Assembly: GCA_003167555.1 (NCBI GenBank)
Contig: PMSN01000004.1
Coordinates: 1 to 64,000, forward strand
Origin: Spartobacteria bacterium
GTDB lineage: Bacteria; Verrucomicrobiota; Verrucomicrobiia; Chthoniobacterales; UBA10450
Direction: 5' to 3'
Length of the DNA: 64,000 bases
The notes below the pieces were generated by a model that ran no database searches, had not been told where the DNA came from, and saw only the letters and a program-made list of their open reading frames with translations. Shown one piece after another: positions 36,988 through 46,296 of this stretch (the first letter of the stretch is position 1; every line of letters starts with the position of its first letter). The position numbers and the translations under genes were made by a program.

Positions 36988-38493
36988 ATGATCACCATCC
37001 ATCGCCAAACTTTCATCAAAGGCGCCGCACTCGCCGTCGCCGCCATTCTTAGCTTGAACCAGCAACTCGCGGCCGCGGACGATCTCGCGCCGATCAAAGC
37101 GGAGATCGTGAAGCGTCACGATGAAGCGCTCAAGCGTCTCCAGGATTGGATCAAGCTGCCGTCGATCGCGGCGGAGAACCTTAACTCCGCGGAAGGCGCG
37201 GAATACATGGCGAAGCTGGCGAAGGACGCGGGTTTCCAGCAGGCGACCGTGATTCAGACGGATGGTAAGCCAGGCGTGTTTGCGACGCTGGATGCCGGCG
37301 CGGCTAAAACGGTCGGGCTTTATTTCATGTATGACGTGAAGCAGTTCGATCCGAAGGAATGGACCTCGCCTCCCCTGGATGCGGCGCTGATCGATAAGCC
37401 CGGATTAGGAAAGGCGATCGTCGGTCGCGGCGCGGTGAATCAAAAGGGACCGGAGTCGGCGTTTCTGGCGGCGTTGCATGCCATCAAGGGCGCGGGCAAG
37501 AAGATGCCGGTGAACCTGGTGATGGTCGCGGAGGGTGAGGAAGAAATTGGTTCCCCGCACATCGCCCAAATCGTGCACAAGCCGGAAGTGCAGGCGGCGC
37601 TCGCGAAAACCGTGGGCGTTTTCATGCCGTCTACGATGCAGGATCTCGATGGCATCGTCACGGTGAGCCTCGGTGCGAAGGGCGTGGTCGAGTTGGAGTT
37701 GGTTTCGAGCGGCGAGAAATGGGGACGCGGACCCGGGAAGGACATTCATTCCTCACTGAAAGCGATGGTCGATAATCCGGCCTGGCATTTGGTCAAAGCG
37801 CTCAACACGCTCGTCTCGGAAGATGGCAACGAGATCGCGATCGATAATTATCCGAAGCCGCGTCCGATCAGCGACGAGGAAAAGAAGATGATCGTGGACG
37901 CTTCGAAGATTCGCAGCGAAGCGCAGGCGAAGAAGCAGATGAGCGTGCAGCATTGGATCAATGATCTGCCGTGGGAGCAGGCGAATATTCGCCTGGAATC
38001 GCAGCCGACCGCGAACATCGAAGGGCTGGTGGGCGGTTACACCGGTCCGGGAGGGAAAACGGTGCTGCCCCACAAGGCGGTGGCGAAAATGGATTTCCGA
38101 TTGGTGCCCGATATGAAAGCGGCGGACGTGGTGCCGGCCATCAAGGCGCATCTGGCCAAGCGCGGTTTCGGCGACATCGAAGTGAACATGAGCGGCGGTT
38201 ATGATCCGACGCAGACCGTGGCGAGCGCGCCCTTGATTCAAGCGCAGATCGCGGTCTTGAAACGCGCCGGCATCGCGCCGGTGATGTGGCCGCGCAACGC
38301 CGGCTCGTATCCGGGTTTCGTCTTCACCGGCGAGCCGCTAAAATTAGCCTCGGGCCATTTTGGTCTTGGTCACGGCAGCGGCGCGCATGCGCCGGATGAA
38401 TATTACGTGATCGAGTCCGCGAACCCGAAGATCCAAGGTTACGACGGCGCCGTGATGTCGTTCGTGGAATATCTCTACGAGCTGGCGAAGTAA
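36988..38493 (+). CDS. Exported M20-family peptidase-like protein with altered metal site
   Basis: 501 aa with a signal peptide (cleavage near AAA|DDL). The M20 fold is clear: AEGEEEIGSPH holds the catalytic and ligand glutamates, and GHGSGAHAPDEY the last His. The first ligand motif, usually GHYDV, reads YFMYDVKQ with Met114 for His, and the shared Asp of GATDDKG reads GAVNQKG with Asn151. The pattern MYDVKQ with WTSPPLDA suggests a distinct subfamily. Metal binding may be changed or lost. Confidence 0.85.
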   Translation: MITIHRQTFIKGAALAVAAILSLNQQLAAADDLAPIKAEIVKRHDEALKRLQDWIKLPSIAAENLNSAEGAEYMAKLAKDAGFQQATVIQTDGKPGVFATLDAGAAKTVGLYFMYDVKQFDPKEWTSPPLDAALIDKPGLGKAIVGRGAVNQKGPESAFLAALHAIKGAGKKMPVNLVMVAEGEEEIGSPHIAQIVHKPEVQAALAKTVGVFMPSTMQDLDGIVTVSLGAKGVVELELVSSGEKWGRGPGKDIHSSLKAMVDNPAWHLVKALNTLVSEDGNEIAIDNYPKPRPISDEEKKMIVDASKIRSEAQAKKQMSVQHWINDLPWEQANIRLESQPTANIEGLVGGYTGPGGKTVLPHKAVAKMDFRLVPDMKAADVVPAIKAHLAKRGFGDIEVNMSGGYDPTQTVASAPLIQAQIAVLKRAGIAPVMWPRNAGSYPGFVFTGEPLKLASGHFGLGHGSGAHAPDEYYVIESANPKIQGYDGAVMSFVEYLYELAK

Positions 38494-38508
38494 CGACGGA
38501 ATTTCTTC

Positions 38509-38539
38509 CTGTAGCGGCGGTCTATGACCGCCGCTACAG
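38509..38539. repeat. Short family C hairpin
   Basis: CTGTAGCGGCGGTC and GACCGCCGCTACAG pair almost directly. It lies between convergent M20 and rpsA genes, where it may terminate both. Confidence 0.85.
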
Positions 38540-38560
38540 AAGAGCGCGCCAACGCGCCAA

Positions 38561-40243
38561 CTATTTCTTTTTGCCTTCGCCCGGCCGGTAATCTTCCTCG
38601 GCCGCTTCGAACGCTTTCTCGAGGCCGACCATGTCTTCGCCCGGACGCAGGTTGTCGAACGCTTCGGATTCGCGCTTGAGTTCCTCTTCGGAATAATTCG
38701 CGGCCTTGATCGAGAGGCCAATGCGGCGCTCGACTTTGTCCACCTTGATGACGCGCGCTTCGACTTCCTGGCCGACCTTGAGCACGTCCTTCACCTTCGC
38801 GACGTGATCTTCGCTCAACTGCGAAATGTGGACGAGCCCATCGATTTCGTCCTGCAATTGCACGAACGCACCGAAGCTCGCGAGCTTTGTGACTTTGCCG
38901 GTCACGAGATCGCCGATCTTGTATTTCGTGTCGATTTCCTTCCACGGATCGTCGCTCAGCTGTTTGATGCCGAGGCTGATCCGCTGGTTCACCTTGTCGA
39001 TGTCGATCACGACCGCTTCGACTTCGTCGTTCTTCTTAAAGACTTCGCTCGGGTGATTGATCTTCCGGGTCCAGCTCAAATCGGAGACGTGGATCATTCC
39101 ATCGATGCCATCTTCGAGCTCCACGAACGCGCCGTATGCCGTCATGTTGCGGATCGCGCCTTTCACGTGGCTGCCGATGGTAAATTTCTTCTCGATCTCA
39201 TCCCACGGATTCGCTTCGAGCTGGCGCAGGCCTAACGAAATCTTCTGCTCCTCCTTGTTCACGCCAAGGACCACGGCTTCGATTTCCTGCCCCTGCGTTA
39301 GAACATCGGACGGCCGCATGATGCGTTTCGTCCACGACAATTCGGAAACGTGAATGAGACCCTCGACGCCTTCCTCGAGCTCCACGAATGCGCCGTACGG
39401 CACGAGGTTCGTGATCTTGCCTTTGACGTGCTGCCCGGCCGGGAAACGCTCTTCGATCTGGTCCCACGGATTTTTCTGGGTCTGCTTCAGGCCTAACGAG
39501 ACGCGCTCTTTCTCTTTGTTGATGTCGAGCACGATCACTTCGAGCGGCTGGCCGACTTTGAGTAATTCGCTCGGGTGACCGAGGCGGCCCCAGGTCATGT
39601 CGGTGATATGGAGCAGGCCATCCATCCCATCGAGATCGATGAACGCGCCGAAATCGGTCAGGTTTTTCACGTTGCCCTTCACCAGGTCGCCGACTTGGAC
39701 GCCTTCGAGGAATTTCTGGCGCTTCTCGCTCCGCTCCTGCTCGATCAATTCGCGCCGGCTCAGGACCACGTTCTTCCGGTCGTCGTTGATCTTGACGATC
39801 TTGAAATCGTAAGTGTTGCCGACAAACTGCTGCAAATCTTTCGGCGGAACAATGTCGATCTGCGACGCCGGCAAAAATGCCTCCACGCCGATGTTCACCA
39901 TCAGGCCGCCTTTCACGACGGACTTCACCTTGCCTTTGATCAACCCGTCGCCGGCAAAGACCTGCGCGATCTTGTTCCAATTCTGGCGATAAGCCGCTTT
40001 CTCCTTCGAGAGGACCACCATGCCTTCGTCGTTTTCGAGGCGCTCGAGGAGCACTTCCACTTCGTCGCCGACCTCCATCGACTCGATGTCCTCGAACTCG
40101 GCGGAGGGAATGACGCCCTCCGATTTGTAGCCGATGTCGACCAGGACTTCGCGCGGGCGAATCTCGAGAACGCGTCCTTTGACGATGCTACCTTCTTTGA
40201 ACTCGCGGTACGAGCTCGCAAGTAAATCCTGCATTTGCAACAT
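38561..40243 (-). CDS. rpsA: 30S ribosomal protein S1
   Basis: 560 aa with six S1 RNA-binding repeats. Each later repeat shows the G..V.G.V....YGAFV.LE...GLIHVS..SW pattern (for example GKITNLVPYGAFVELEEG and GAIRNMTAYGAFVELEDG). Repeats 1-2 are the ribosome-binding ones with GRVLEIRPREVLVDIGYKSEG. The C-terminus is acidic then Lys-rich. Two TCGTTAGGC motifs fall in it at 39230 and 39491. Start ATG at 40243. Confidence 0.96.
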   Translation of the reverse strand: MLQMQDLLASSYREFKEGSIVKGRVLEIRPREVLVDIGYKSEGVIPSAEFEDIESMEVGDEVEVLLERLENDEGMVVLSKEKAAYRQNWNKIAQVFAGDGLIKGKVKSVVKGGLMVNIGVEAFLPASQIDIVPPKDLQQFVGNTYDFKIVKINDDRKNVVLSRRELIEQERSEKRQKFLEGVQVGDLVKGNVKNLTDFGAFIDLDGMDGLLHITDMTWGRLGHPSELLKVGQPLEVIVLDINKEKERVSLGLKQTQKNPWDQIEERFPAGQHVKGKITNLVPYGAFVELEEGVEGLIHVSELSWTKRIMRPSDVLTQGQEIEAVVLGVNKEEQKISLGLRQLEANPWDEIEKKFTIGSHVKGAIRNMTAYGAFVELEDGIDGMIHVSDLSWTRKINHPSEVFKKNDEVEAVVIDIDKVNQRISLGIKQLSDDPWKEIDTKYKIGDLVTGKVTKLASFGAFVQLQDEIDGLVHISQLSEDHVAKVKDVLKVGQEVEARVIKVDKVERRIGLSIKAANYSEEELKRESEAFDNLRPGEDMVGLEKAFEAAEEDYRPGEGKKK

Positions 40244-40651
40244 GGCGGTAAGTTTTCTCCTCGCGGCGCGGAGCCGCTTTTCTGTCTTTAGCGCAGGCGA
40301 TCATCGCCGAGGCTGTCCCGCAGAAATGGGACGGCATATTAGCCCGTTCTCACGAGAGGTCAACCGGGGGAAATGGGGTGGAAAAATGCGTGTCATCCCG
40401 AGCCGCGCAGGCGGCGAGGGACCTCACACCCGCAGATTGGCTCCTCGCTTAAACGCGGCGCGTAGCCTGACGTAGACGCCCGGTGTATGGCGGAAGCCGA
40501 AGACCGCTTGCGAGGTCGGCGCTCCTCCCATGTTCGCGGTCCCTTCTGCGCGGCTCGAGACGACAGCCTTCACGTCTTGAGCCGCGCGGATTTCTCCGCA
40601 TATTGGTGTTGTCCGCGAAGCCAGCCCCCTTCGTTTCGCCGCGACGTTTCC
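40244..40651. other. Intergenic region with rpsA leader and a degenerate family B repeat
   Basis: About 400 bases between divergent rpsA and the thioredoxin-like gene. The first 140 bases form the rpsA leader and promoter zone, including a GCGGCGCGGAGCCGC hairpin. The repeat fills 40392-40564. The rest holds no gene; the upstream extension of the thioredoxin frame here looks spurious. Confidence 0.6.
40392..40564. repeat. Family B palindromic repeat, degenerate right arm
   Basis: Left arm GTCATCCCGAGCCGCGCAGG then CGGCGAGGGACCTCACA matches the other family B copies. The right arm, with GCGAGGTCGG..CTGCGCGGCTCGAGACGAC, is diverged. Confidence 0.7.
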
Positions 40652-41146
40652 ATGAAAAGAATCCTCATTTCATTTCCTGTCGTGCTCTCAATGATCTGTG
40701 CGGTAGGTCTTTTCGCCGCGTCACCGGCGGAACAGCAGCTCGCGGAGGCGATCAAAGCGCCGGGGCTGAGCGTTGTCCATCTCTGGGCGCCGTGGTGTTC
40801 GAATTGCCAGGCGGAATTGAAAAGCGGCGGCTGGCTGAAAATCGTGAAGGAAAATCCGACGACGAAATTTTGCTTCGTCTCGGTCTGGAATGGCGGCGAC
40901 GATGGCCGCGCCATGCTGACGAAATTTCAACTCGTCGACCAACCCAACGTCACCATCGTGGCCGATCCTGGACCACGCAGTGGTGACGGCAAGATCAAAC
41001 GTTTCCTCGATCTGCCGCTGAGCTGGATTCCGACCACGTGGGTGTTCAAAGGCGGCGACCTGCGTTACGCGCTGAACTACGGCGAAGTGCGTTTCGATAC
41101 GCTCCAGCAATTTCTCGCCGACAGTAACTCGGAGTGGTCGCACTAA
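40652..41146 (+). CDS. Exported thioredoxin-like protein
   Basis: 164 aa. Signal peptide (residues 1-24, LFA|ASP). VVHLWAPWCSNCQAELKSGG holds the redox CxxC (CSNC), typical of TlpA/thioredoxin-like periplasmic proteins; SWIPTTWVFKGG carries the cis-Pro. It lacks other domains. The ATG at 40652 begins the signal peptide. Followed closely by the CBS gene; the join may be operonic. Confidence 0.87.
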   Translation: MKRILISFPVVLSMICAVGLFAASPAEQQLAEAIKAPGLSVVHLWAPWCSNCQAELKSGGWLKIVKENPTTKFCFVSVWNGGDDGRAMLTKFQLVDQPNVTIVADPGPRSGDGKIKRFLDLPLSWIPTTWVFKGGDLRYALNYGEVRFDTLQQFLADSNSEWSH

Positions 41147-41163
41147 AGAACGGCCGAATCAAA

Positions 41164-42573
41164 ATGTCCGCTACTTCGCTCGCTCCCATTCAGTCCACTT
41201 CGAAACCGCCCGCGATCCTCTCGCTGATCGGCGACACGCCGCTCGTCGAGATCACCCGAATCGACACCGGCCCGTGCCAGCTCTTCGTTAAGCTCGAAAA
41301 CCAGAATCCCACCGGCTCGATCAAGGATCGCGTCGCGCTGGCCATGGTGGAAGCGGCGGAGCGCGATGGGAAACTCGGGCCGGGCGGCACGATCGTCGAG
41401 GCGACTGCGGGCAACACAGGATTGGGCCTCGCTCTGATCGCCGGTGCGAAAGGTTACCGCATCATCCTCGTAATCCCCGACAAGATGTCGCAGGAAAAAA
41501 TTGCGCATGTGCGCGCGCTCGGCGCGGAAGTCCGGCTCACGCGTTCCGATGTCACGCGCGGCCATCCCGAATATTACCAGGATGTCGCGGCGCGGCTGGC
41601 CGAGGAAATTCCGGGCGCGTTTTACGTGAACCAATTTGGCAACCCGGCTAATCCGCTCGCGCACGAGCGTGGCACCGGCCCCGAGATTTGGGAACAAATG
41701 CGGCACGATGTCGATGCGGTCGTGGTGGGCGTGGGTTCCGGCGGAACGCTCACCGGGCTCAGCCGATTTTTCTCGCGCGTGCGCCCAAGGCGCGGCGTGG
41801 AAATGATCCTGGCCGATCCCACCGGCTCGATTCTTTATGAGTACGTCAAGACCGGCAAGCTGGTCGAAGCCGGGAGTTGGGCCGTCGAAGGAATCGGCGA
41901 GGATTTCATTCCCGACATCGCGGACATGAGCTACGTGACCGACGCGTTCGAGATCGATGACGCCGAAAGTTTCTCGACGGCGCGCGAACTCCTGCGGCTG
42001 GAAGGAATTCTCGGTGGCTCTTCGACCGGCACGCTCGTGGCCGCGGCGCTGCGTTATTGCCGGCAACAAACCAAACGGAAACGCGTGGTCACTTTTGTCG
42101 CCGATGACGGGAACAAATATCTCTCGAAAATGTTCAACGACTTCTGGATGGCGGACCAGGGCTTCGGTCGCCGGCCCACTCAGGGCGATCTGAGCGATCT
42201 GATCAGTCATCGCTACGAAGCCGGCGAAGTCATCACGGTGGGACCGGGCGACACGTTGCTGACGGCGGTCAAGCGCATGCGTGCCGCGGGTGTTTCGCAG
42301 GTGCCGGTGGTCGATGAAAACGGACGCGCCATTGGGATTCTCGATGAATCCGACGTGCTCGTGAAGGTGCACCACGATCCCGACCATTTTCATCATGAGG
42401 TGAAGACGGCGATGACCGATCGGCTGGAGACCTTGTCGCCGTCCGCGAAGATCAAGGATCTGCTGGAAGTTTTCGATCGCGGCCGCGTCGCCATCGTGAT
42501 GGACGGAAACAAATTTCTCGGCCTAATCACGCGGAGCGACCTGCTCTCTTATCTGCGGCGCCAAATGCCGTAG
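41164..42573 (+). CDS. Cystathionine beta-synthase (PLP domain plus CBS pair)
   Basis: 469 aa. The PLP-dependent fold has NQNPTGSIKDRVAL with the Schiff-base lysine, EATAGNTGLGLAL, and GVGSGGTLTGLSRF. Residues from about 340 form two CBS domains (VITVGPGDTLLTAVKRMRAAGVSQVPVVDENG and the VAIVMDGNKFLGLITRSDLL half). Joined to the next gene it makes a homocysteine-to-cysteine route. An O-acetylserine sulfhydrylase role cannot be ruled out. Confidence 0.92.
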   Translation: MSATSLAPIQSTSKPPAILSLIGDTPLVEITRIDTGPCQLFVKLENQNPTGSIKDRVALAMVEAAERDGKLGPGGTIVEATAGNTGLGLALIAGAKGYRIILVIPDKMSQEKIAHVRALGAEVRLTRSDVTRGHPEYYQDVAARLAEEIPGAFYVNQFGNPANPLAHERGTGPEIWEQMRHDVDAVVVGVGSGGTLTGLSRFFSRVRPRRGVEMILADPTGSILYEYVKTGKLVEAGSWAVEGIGEDFIPDIADMSYVTDAFEIDDAESFSTARELLRLEGILGGSSTGTLVAAALRYCRQQTKRKRVVTFVADDGNKYLSKMFNDFWMADQGFGRRPTQGDLSDLISHRYEAGEVITVGPGDTLLTAVKRMRAAGVSQVPVVDENGRAIGILDESDVLVKVHHDPDHFHHEVKTAMTDRLETLSPSAKIKDLLEVFDRGRVAIVMDGNKFLGLITRSDLLSYLRRQMP

Positions 42574-42586
42574 CGCCCACATTCCC

Positions 42587-43747
42587 ATGAAGAAGCAACA
42601 CGACATCGCCACGCGCGTCATCCACGCCGGCCAATCGCCCGACCCTTCGACCGGGGCGATCATGACGCCGATCTACCAGACGTCGACTTACGTCCAGCAA
42701 AGTCCCGGCCGGCACAAGGGCTACGATTATTCGCGCTCGATCAATCCCACGCGCAGCGCCTACGAGCGTTGCATCGCCGATCTCGAAGGCGGCACGCGCG
42801 GCTGGGCGTTCGCGTCCGGTCTCGCCGGGATGGCCACGGTCCTGGACGGACTCGACAGCGGCTCGCACGTCGTCGTGAGCGACGATCTCTACGGCGGAAC
42901 GTTCCGGCTTTTCGAACGCGTCCGCCGCCGATCCGCGAATCTCGATTTCACTTTTATCGACATGACCGATGCGAGCGCGGTCGAGAAAGCGATGCGGCCA
43001 AACACGCGCATGGTCTGGGTGGAAACGCCGAGCAATCCGTTGCTCAAGCTGATCGACCTGGAAGCGGTCGCGAAAATCGCGCGCGCGCACAAGGCCATCA
43101 GCGTTTCCGATAATACTTTCGCCAGTCCGTGGATTCAGCGGCCGATCGAATTCGGATTCGATATCGTCGTTCATTCCGCCACGAAATATCTAAATGGCCA
43201 CTCCGACATGGTGGGCGGCGTTGTCGTCGTGGGAGAAAACAAGGAGCTCGGCGATCAGATCGCGTTTTTGCAAAACGCGGTCGGTGCGATCGCGGGGCCG
43301 TTCGACAGCTTTCTGGCATTGCGTGGATTGAAGACGCTCGCGCTCCGGATGGAGCGGCATTGCGAGAACGCGATGGAAATCGCGCGCTGGCTCGTGGCCG
43401 AACCGAAAGTCGAGACGGTGAAATACCCGGGCCTTGAAGAGCATCCGCAGCATGCGCTCGCGAAAAAGCAGATGCGCGGCTTTGGCGGCATGGTCACGAT
43501 CGTCTTGAAAACCGATCTCGAAGGGACGCGGCGGTTTCTCGAGAACACGCATTTATTTTCGCTCGCGGAAAGCCTGGGCGGCGTCGAGAGCTTGATCAAC
43601 CATCCCGCGCTGATGACGCATGGATCGATCCCGCCGGAAATGCGCGCGTCGCTCGGCATCACGGATTCGCTCGTTAGGCTCTCGGTCGGTGTGGAGGATG
43701 TCGCCGATTTGATCGACGATTTGCGGACCGGTTTCGCGGCGATTTAG
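42587..43747 (+). CDS. Cystathionine gamma-lyase / gamma-synthase family enzyme
   Basis: 386 aa PLP enzyme of the Cys/Met metabolism family. TRVIHAGQSPDPSTGAIMTPIYQTSTYVQ at the start, YSRSINPTR, FASGLAGMATVLDGLDSG, and VVHSATKYLNGHSDMVGG with the PLP lysine. ESLINHPALMTHGSIP is typical of lyase and synthase alike. 14 bases after the CBS gene, so the pair probably carries out reverse transsulfuration: homocysteine and serine to cystathionine to cysteine. Confidence 0.92.
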   Translation: MKKQHDIATRVIHAGQSPDPSTGAIMTPIYQTSTYVQQSPGRHKGYDYSRSINPTRSAYERCIADLEGGTRGWAFASGLAGMATVLDGLDSGSHVVVSDDLYGGTFRLFERVRRRSANLDFTFIDMTDASAVEKAMRPNTRMVWVETPSNPLLKLIDLEAVAKIARAHKAISVSDNTFASPWIQRPIEFGFDIVVHSATKYLNGHSDMVGGVVVVGENKELGDQIAFLQNAVGAIAGPFDSFLALRGLKTLALRMERHCENAMEIARWLVAEPKVETVKYPGLEEHPQHALAKKQMRGFGGMVTIVLKTDLEGTRRFLENTHLFSLAESLGGVESLINHPALMTHGSIPPEMRASLGITDSLVRLSVGVEDVADLIDDLRTGFAAI

Positions 43748-43748
43748 G

Positions 43749-43819
43749 AATGTGGGAGGGACCTTTGCGTCCCGACTCTTGCCGAAGCGCTGTCGCGGCG
43801 CAGAGGCCGCTCCCACATT
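43749..43819. repeat. Family E palindromic repeat
   Basis: AATGTGGGAGGGACCTTTGC..CCCGAC at the left, GCAGAGGCCGCTCCCACATT at the right. Second copy at 57386-57465. Lies between the gamma-lyase gene and aroC. Confidence 0.85.
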
Positions 43820-43852
43820 GTCAATCGCGAGGCCGCGTCTAAGATTGCTCAA

Positions 43853-44947
43853 ATGGGCAGCAGCTTCGGACAACTTTTTCGGATCACGACCTGGGGCGAA
43901 TCCCACGGCGGCGGTGTCGGCGTGGTGATCGATGGTTGCCCGCCGCGAATCGAGCTGAGCGAAGAAGACATTCAACGCGACCTCGACCGGCGCCGTCCCG
44001 GACAGAGCAAAATCGTCACGCCTCGCGACGAGGCGGATCGCTGCCGGATTTTGTCCGGTGTCTTCGAGGGCTGTACGCTCGGCACTCCAATCTCGATCCT
44101 GGTGATGAACAAGGACGCGCGGCCCGAGGCGTACTCCGAAATGAAAGCCACCTATCGTCCGTCGCATGCGGACTTCACCTACGAAGCGAAATACGGCATT
44201 CGAAACTGGCAGGGCGGCGGCCGGGCTTCCGCCCGAGAAACGGTCGGGCGCGTCGCGGCCGGCGCGGTGGCGAAAAAAGTTCTGAGCAAACTTTCGCCGC
44301 GACCCTTGGAGATCGTCGCGTACGTCACGCAAATTCAGGAAGTCTCCGCTCGAATCGATCGCAGTTCGGTCCGGACCGAAGACGTCGAGCGCAATGCCGT
44401 GCGCTGTCCCGATGAAGCGGCCGCGGAGCTGATGACCGCGTTGATTCAATCTGTGCGCGACGAAGGTGACTCGTTAGGCGGCGTGATCGAATGCGTGATC
44501 CGCGGCGTTCCTCCCGGTCTCGGTGAGCCGGTCTTCGATAAGCTCGAAGCCGATCTGGCGAAAGCGATGTTGAGCCTGCCCGCCTCGAAAGGTTTTGAGA
44601 TCGGCTCCGGTTTCGCGGCGACGCGGATGAAAGGCTCGGAGCACAACGATCCTTTTGAAGTGCGCGATGGAAAGGTCCGCACCACGACGAACAATTCCGG
44701 CGGCGTCCAGGGCGGGATCAGCAATGGCGAAGACATCTTTTTCCGCGTCGCCTTCAAGCCGACTTCGACGATCGCGCGCGATCAGAAAACCGTGACTGCC
44801 TCGCACGAGGAGACGACGCTCGCCGCGCGCGGCCGCCACGATCCTTGCGTTCTGCCGCGCGCCGTGCCGATCGTCGAAGCGATGGCCGCGCTCGTCCTCT
44901 GCGATCACGCTTTGCGGCAGAAGGCGATTTCGGATTTCGGAAAGTAG
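43853..44947 (+). CDS. aroC: Chorismate synthase
   Basis: 364 aa FMN-dependent enzyme, last step to chorismate. [27 protein letters not shown] is the N-terminal signature; [36 protein letters not shown] and [19 protein letters not shown] are the other family blocks. Length is normal. Confidence 0.97.
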   Translation: MGSSFGQLFRITTWGESHGGGVGVVIDGCPPRIELSEEDIQRDLDRRRPGQSKIVTPRDEADRCRILSGVFEGCTLGTPISILVMNKDARPEAYSEMKATYRPSHADFTYEAKYGIRNWQGGGRASARETVGRVAAGAVAKKVLSKLSPRPLEIVAYVTQIQEVSARIDRSSVRTEDVERNAVRCPDEAAAELMTALIQSVRDEGDSLGGVIECVIRGVPPGLGEPVFDKLEADLAKAMLSLPASKGFEIGSGFAATRMKGSEHNDPFEVRDGKVRTTTNNSGGVQGGISNGEDIFFRVAFKPTSTIARDQKTVTASHEETTLAARGRHDPCVLPRAVPIVEAMAALVLCDHALRQKAISDFGK

Positions 44948-44961
44948 CGCAAGCGCTACCA

Positions 44962-45876
44962 ATGAAACCCGAAATTGAAAGCATCGCTGGCTCAGCGACC
45001 TGGCAAATCATCTTCGTCTCGTTCGCTGTTGTCCTCATTCTCCTGGAAATCATTCGCGGATGGCGGCTCGGGATTTTGCGCCAGCTGATGCGCGCGGCCG
45101 CGATCATCGCCGCCTACGCCGCCGCCTTTTTCTTTGGGAGCATGACAGTTTCGCTCCTGCGGCCCATCGTCAAAATGCCGGACATCATTCTCTCCGTTTT
45201 GGGCGGCGCGATCCTGGCGTTTCTGGTTTACGCGCTTGTCGCCAGCGTCGGCTCCATTCTTTTCAAACGGACCGCGCAACAAAGTTCCGGCGCGGTCCGC
45301 CTGGTCTACGGCCTGAGCGGTGCGCTGGTCGGTTTCCTTTTCGGCGCATTCTTTATCTGGCTCGTGCTGGTTGGAATTCGGTCCCTTGGATCAATCGCCG
45401 AGGCAACGGTCCGCGCGCGGCCCGCAAATGACCCGGCCAGAAATGCGAGCCCTCTGCCCAATCGCAACCAATCCGAGGAGCGAGCGCCATCCTTCGATTC
45501 CGATTCCATCGCTCCACTGCTCGCGCGCCTGAAAAATTCCGTCGAAATGGGCGCGCTCGGCGATTTCGTGAAAAAGACGGACGCGATGCCGCCGGGCGTT
45601 TACCAAACTCTCACGGACGTCGGCACGGTATTCTCGAATCCGGAAAGCGCGCGGCGCTTTCTCGCGTTTCCGGGCGCGGCCGAGTTGAGCGAGCAGCCGA
45701 AAATCGTCGCGCTCCGGAACGATCCCGAGATCATGGCGATGATTGAGCAAGGCCGCCTCGTGGAATTGCTGCGCGACCCGCGCATCCTCGACGCCGCGAA
45801 CGACCCGGCCCTGGCCGAGCGGGTGAAGAAATTCGATCTGAAGAACGCGCTCGAATACGCGGCAAGAAAGAATTGA
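44962..45876 (+). CDS. CvpA-family membrane protein
   Basis: 304 aa. Four helices fill residues 14-150 (WQIIFVSFAVVLILLEIIRGWRLG, AAAIIAAYAAAFFFGSM, IILSVLGGAILAFLVYALV, LVYGLSGALVGFLFGAFFIWLVLVGIRS). This is the CvpA/colicin V production layout; the GWRLGILRQLMR part is typical. The C-terminal half is soluble and Ala/Asp rich. Function uncertain. The stop codon falls in the left repeat of the four-helix module. Confidence 0.75.
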   Translation: MKPEIESIAGSATWQIIFVSFAVVLILLEIIRGWRLGILRQLMRAAAIIAAYAAAFFFGSMTVSLLRPIVKMPDIILSVLGGAILAFLVYALVASVGSILFKRTAQQSSGAVRLVYGLSGALVGFLFGAFFIWLVLVGIRSLGSIAEATVRARPANDPARNASPLPNRNQSEERAPSFDSDSIAPLLARLKNSVEMGALGDFVKKTDAMPPGVYQTLTDVGTVFSNPESARRFLAFPGAAELSEQPKIVALRNDPEIMAMIEQGRLVELLRDPRILDAANDPALAERVKKFDLKNALEYAARKN

Positions 45877-45917
45877 AGATTTCAGATTTCAGATTTCAGA
45901 TTGCAGATTGCAGATTG
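45875..45917. repeat. Left arm of four-helix module (CAGATT repeat)
   Basis: Tandem CAGATTT/CAGATTG words: GAAGATTTCAGATTTCAGAT and on to GCAGATTGCAGATTG. Its reverse complement occurs at 46269-46296 beyond the four-helix gene, so the gene is bracketed by inverted repeats. Confidence 0.85.
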
Positions 45918-45923
45918 GACAGA

Positions 45924-46289
45924 ATGAACCCTGAAGAACTAAAGGATCGAACAAAGCAGTTTGCGTTGCGCGTTTTGAAACTTGTCGCTGCGATGCCGAA
46001 AACTATCGAAGGACGCGCCATTGCGAATCAACTGGTTCGCTGCGGGACATCCGTGGCAGCAAATTATCGGGCAACGTGTCGCGCGCGCTCGAAAGCCGAG
46101 TTCATCGCTAAGATTGGCGTCGTCTTGGAGGAAGCTGATGAGGCATTGCTTTGGCTTGAGCTGATTGCAGAAGCAAACCTTCTCCCGCCCAAACGCATCG
46201 ATCCTCTTTTAGCCGAGGCCAATGAGTTGGTCGCCATTATGGTGGCGTCGCGCAGGTCGGCCTCTTCAAATCTGCAATCTGCAATCTGA
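45924..46289 (+). CDS. Four-helix-bundle protein (23S rRNA-intervening-sequence protein family)
   Basis: 121 aa from the ATG at 45924. ELKDRTKQFALRVLKLVAAMPKT, then RAIANQLVRCGTSVAANYRATCRARSKAEFIAKIG and EEADEALLWLELIAEA is the four-helix-bundle signature (TIGR02436-like). It is not inside 23S here but in a gene gap, bracketed by inverted CAGATT repeats, whose right arm contributes its last codons. Its stop (TGA) overlaps a possible CTG start of gatB. Family members are often in repeat-bounded cassettes; function unknown. Confidence 0.85.
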   Translation: MNPEELKDRTKQFALRVLKLVAAMPKTIEGRAIANQLVRCGTSVAANYRATCRARSKAEFIAKIGVVLEEADEALLWLELIAEANLLPPKRIDPLLAEANELVAIMVASRRSASSNLQSAI

Positions 46290-46296
46290 AATCTTC
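46269..46296. repeat. Right arm of four-helix module
   Basis: AATCTGCAATCTGCAATCTG-AAATCTTC, reverse complement of the left arm at 45875-45917. It covers the end of the four-helix gene and the likely 5' codons of gatB. Confidence 0.85.

Noticed and set aside
40487-40651. Longer thioredoxin-like protein starting at 40487
   Set aside because: The extra 55 residues cross a palindromic repeat and precede a clear signal peptide that starts at 40652.
45875-46296. Classic 23S intervening sequence
   Set aside because: The four-helix family is named for 23S insertions, but this copy lies between protein genes and the 23S part in view has no insertion.
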